From an uncultured Coriobacteriaceae bacterium (GTDB lineage Bacteria > Actinomycetota > Coriobacteriia > Coriobacteriales > Coriobacteriaceae): DNA of 64,000 bases. Positions 62,354 through 64,000 of this stretch are shown one piece after another. A program made the translations under genes and the position numbers. The stretch is from positions 1 through 64,000 of the forward strand of contig CASEER010000013.1 in the NCBI GenBank assembly GCA_949287085.1, read 5' to 3'. The notes under the pieces were generated by a model, which saw only the letters and a list, made by a program, of their open reading frames with translations, was not told where the DNA came from and did no database searches. The first letter of the stretch is position 1; every line of letters starts with the position of its first letter.

Positions 62354-63233
62354 GAGGCTGCCCTCCCGGTTCGCTAGAGGCTGACGCATGCGCGCGGTGC
62401 CGCATGACGCCCAAGACGATCGCCAAGATGACGAGGGCGATGATGAGCAGCAGGTACGGCAGCGGGATGTTGATGAACGATCCCGGCTTGCCCACCTCGT
62501 CCTCCATGTCGGGCGTGTACGGAATCGCGTGCGCGTGGATCAGCAGCCGATGCGAGTTGATGCCATATGGGGTGCAGGTCACCAGTGTCACCCGGTCCTC
62601 ACCCGCGCGGATGGCAAGCGAGTCCACCTCGGTGGGGAGCACCGTCTCGATGCCGTCCACCTGGTAGGCGAGCGTCTCCTTGAGCACGCGGATGTAGAAC
62701 CGGTCGCCCTCGCGCAGCCGGTCGAGGTCCGTGAAGAGCTTGGCCGAAGGCAGGCCGCGATGCCCCGAGAGCACGGCGTGCGTGGACGCGCCGCCCACCG
62801 GCAACGACGTTTCCTCCAAGTGCCCCACCGCCTGCTGCAGCACCTTCTCCTCCACGCCGTGGTAGATGGGCAGCGTCACGTCGATGCGCGGAATGGAGAT
62901 GTAGCCCATCATGCCGTCACCGTCGAGGTTAAGCACCTCGTCGTAGCGCTCGAGCAGCGCCGACTGCTCCTCGGGGGAAGCGGATGGGCCGCTCGCCTCC
63001 CCCGAGGAGACGGCGCCCGCCCGAAGCGCGAGCGCCGTGTTGTACTCATGCGCAGCGTCCAGAATAGCCTGGGCCTCCTCGTCGCTCATCGCGTCGACCG
63101 CCTCGCTGTAGCGCTCGACAGCGCGCGAGGCGTTGCGCTCGATGAGGAAGTTGGAGATGGTGGGGTACAGCAGAACCGCCAGCCCCACCACCACCAATAC
63201 CAGGGGTGCTATGTTGGACAGCCGCCTTCCCAT
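62331..63233 (-). CDS. class C sortase (pilus polymerase)
   Basis: Membrane transpeptidase that links pilin subunits, 300 residues. N- and C-terminal membrane helices, catalytic His in LSGHRGLPSAKLFTDL, Cys and Arg in TLVTCTPYGINSHRLL. The C-terminal helix is typical of class C. It starts two bases after the pilin stop. Confidence 0.95.
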   Translation of the reverse strand: MGRRLSNIAPLVLVVVGLAVLLYPTISNFLIERNASRAVERYSEAVDAMSDEEAQAILDAAHEYNTALALRAGAVSSGEASGPSASPEEQSALLERYDEVLNLDGDGMMGYISIPRIDVTLPIYHGVEEKVLQQAVGHLEETSLPVGGASTHAVLSGHRGLPSAKLFTDLDRLREGDRFYIRVLKETLAYQVDGIETVLPTEVDSLAIRAGEDRVTLVTCTPYGINSHRLLIHAHAIPYTPDMEDEVGKPGSFINIPLPYLLLIIALVILAIVLGVMRHRAHASASSEPGGQPRGSHFSR

Positions 63234-63235
63234 GG

Positions 63236-64000
63236 CTAGTTCTGCTGCTTCCTGCGGCCGATGTACCAGGCAGCGCCCGCGATGACAATCGCCGCGCCGG
63301 CGACCGTGAAGACGACGGTGCCGATGCCGCCCGTGCCGGGCAGGATGGTGCCGGCGTGGTTGACGACCTCGATCGCGTTCTGGCCGTTCTTGTTGACCGT
63401 CCAGCTCTCGAGGGTGCCATCCTCTTCGTAGCTGGCCTCGATCTTCACCTCGATGGGGTCGGTGACCTTGTTGTAGCCTTCCGGCGCCTCGGTCTCGACG
63501 AGCTGGTAGGTGCCCTCGGCGAGGCCGGTGAAGTGGATCACGCCGTCGTCGGGCGTGGTTACGGTCTCGACAACGCCTTCGGACTCGCCATCCTTGGCGG
63601 GACGGTACGTGTTCTCTTGATCGGCAACGGGGATGAGCCGGATGACGTCATCGCCCTTCTTCAGCTGGAACTGGGCGCCGGCGAGGCCGTTCGTGCCGTC
63701 GGTCTTGTTCAGATCGAAGCCGAACGTGTACTGGTGGGTCTTGGACTCGCCGGACTCGCCGGTCCCGTTGGTGTCCGGATTGTTGGAGTAGACGACCTTC
63801 ACGGTGTTCAGCTCATCGGTCGCGACGACGGCGTTCTCGTTGAGCGTCGCGGTGTAGGTCACCGTGATCGCCTGCCCGGCCTTGCCCGTAAAGAGGCTAG
63901 TGGCATCGTACTTCCCATCGAGCAATCCGCTACCTGCCACGCCGAAGTTGATGGTAATGGTTTGGCCATCAGTCGAAACGTGGTAATCAGTCGAATTTAC
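63236..64000 (-). CDS. LPXTG major pilin, N terminus outside the window
   Basis: At least 255 residues; the frame is open to the window edge. A Cna-B-type domain with the isopeptide Lys (FDLNKTDGTN) and E-box (YQLVETEAPEGYNKV) is followed by LPGTG, a membrane helix and GRRKQQ. This fits a backbone pilin with internal isopeptide bonds, polymerised by the adjacent sortase. The 5' part and pilin motif lie beyond 64000. Confidence 0.9.
   Translation of the reverse strand, partial: VNSTDYHVSTDGQTITINFGVAGSGLLDGKYDATSLFTGKAGQAITVTYTATLNENAVVATDELNTVKVVYSNNPDTNGTGESGESKTHQYTFGFDLNKTDGTNGLAGAQFQLKKGDDVIRLIPVADQENTYRPAKDGESEGVVETVTTPDDGVIHFTGLAEGTYQLVETEAPEGYNKVTDPIEVKIEASYEEDGTLESWTVNKNGQNAIEVVNHAGTILPGTGGIGTVVFTVAGAAIVIAGAAWYIGRRKQQN

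Overview
The window looks like a chromosome segment from a high-GC actinobacterium of class Coriobacteriia, probably Collinsella or a close relative. This is an inference from protein character, not a database match. The evidence is an actinobacterial-type RpoC with a long charged N-terminal coiled-coil segment, high GC in all genes, frequent GTG and TTG starts on core genes, and a class C sortase/LPXTG pilus locus of the kind found in gut Gram-positives. I see no rRNA, tRNA or CRISPR array.

Layout. 1-2.9 kb: a PTS permease and a sugar isomerase-like TIM-barrel protein. 3.6-9.5 kb: rplC-D-W-B, rpsS, rplV, rpsC, rplP, rpmC, rpsQ, rplN and rplX, all on the minus strand. 9.7-12.9 kb: a dehydrogenase and a FUSC-like membrane protein that separate rplC from rpsJ. 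13.4-16.8 kb: the str operon rpsL-rpsG-fusA-rpsJ (no tuf, and rpsJ internally deleted). 17.1-18.3 kb: a CPBP membrane protease. 18.6-26.6 kb: rpoBC. 27-29.7 kb: a small membrane protein, galU, and rplJ with a frameshifted rplL. 30.2-46.7 kb: an ABC exporter, a hypoxanthine-DNA glycosylase, a FeoA-FeoB fusion, an ABC fragment, a HAD phosphatase, asnS, a WYL-type regulator, a four-gene ABC importer with two paralogous binding lipoproteins, a broken alkD and an anchored coiled-coil protein. 46.8-54.4 kb: an M18 aminopeptidase, a deformylase-like protein, a UvrA paralogue, a ferredoxin-tailed aldo/keto reductase, an MscS channel and an ArsC-like protein. 54.5-60.7 kb: the leucine operon leuA-leuC-leuD-leuB, with a leader peptide upstream and a toxin-antitoxin cassette inserted between leuD and leuB. 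60.8-64 kb: IS3 debris in a dead signal peptidase, then an LPXTG protein, a class C sortase and a pilin cut by the window end.

The most unusual content is in two places. First, gene 3' ends and breakpoints carry a set of long, precise hairpins. Four copies share conserved internal-loop sequences while their helices change in a compensatory way, which is the behaviour of a structured element. Two of these sit exactly at the two points where the S10-spc ribosomal cluster is broken. Two others share a separate 30-base palindromic flank. Second, RpoC ends in a domain that aligns without gaps to the C-terminal domain of the RNA polymerase alpha subunit and keeps most of its DNA-contact residues.

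Regulation visible in the sequence includes an L10 leader with attenuator before rplJ, a leucine leader peptide with three CTA codons before leuA, attenuator-like hairpins in the ABC importer operon, and a palindromic operator before the toxin-antitoxin pair. Several genes are damaged: rplL, rpsJ, alkD, an ABC ATPase, a DUF1648 protein and a signal peptidase. The lesions in rplL and rpsJ hit essential genes, so assembly error must be excluded first.
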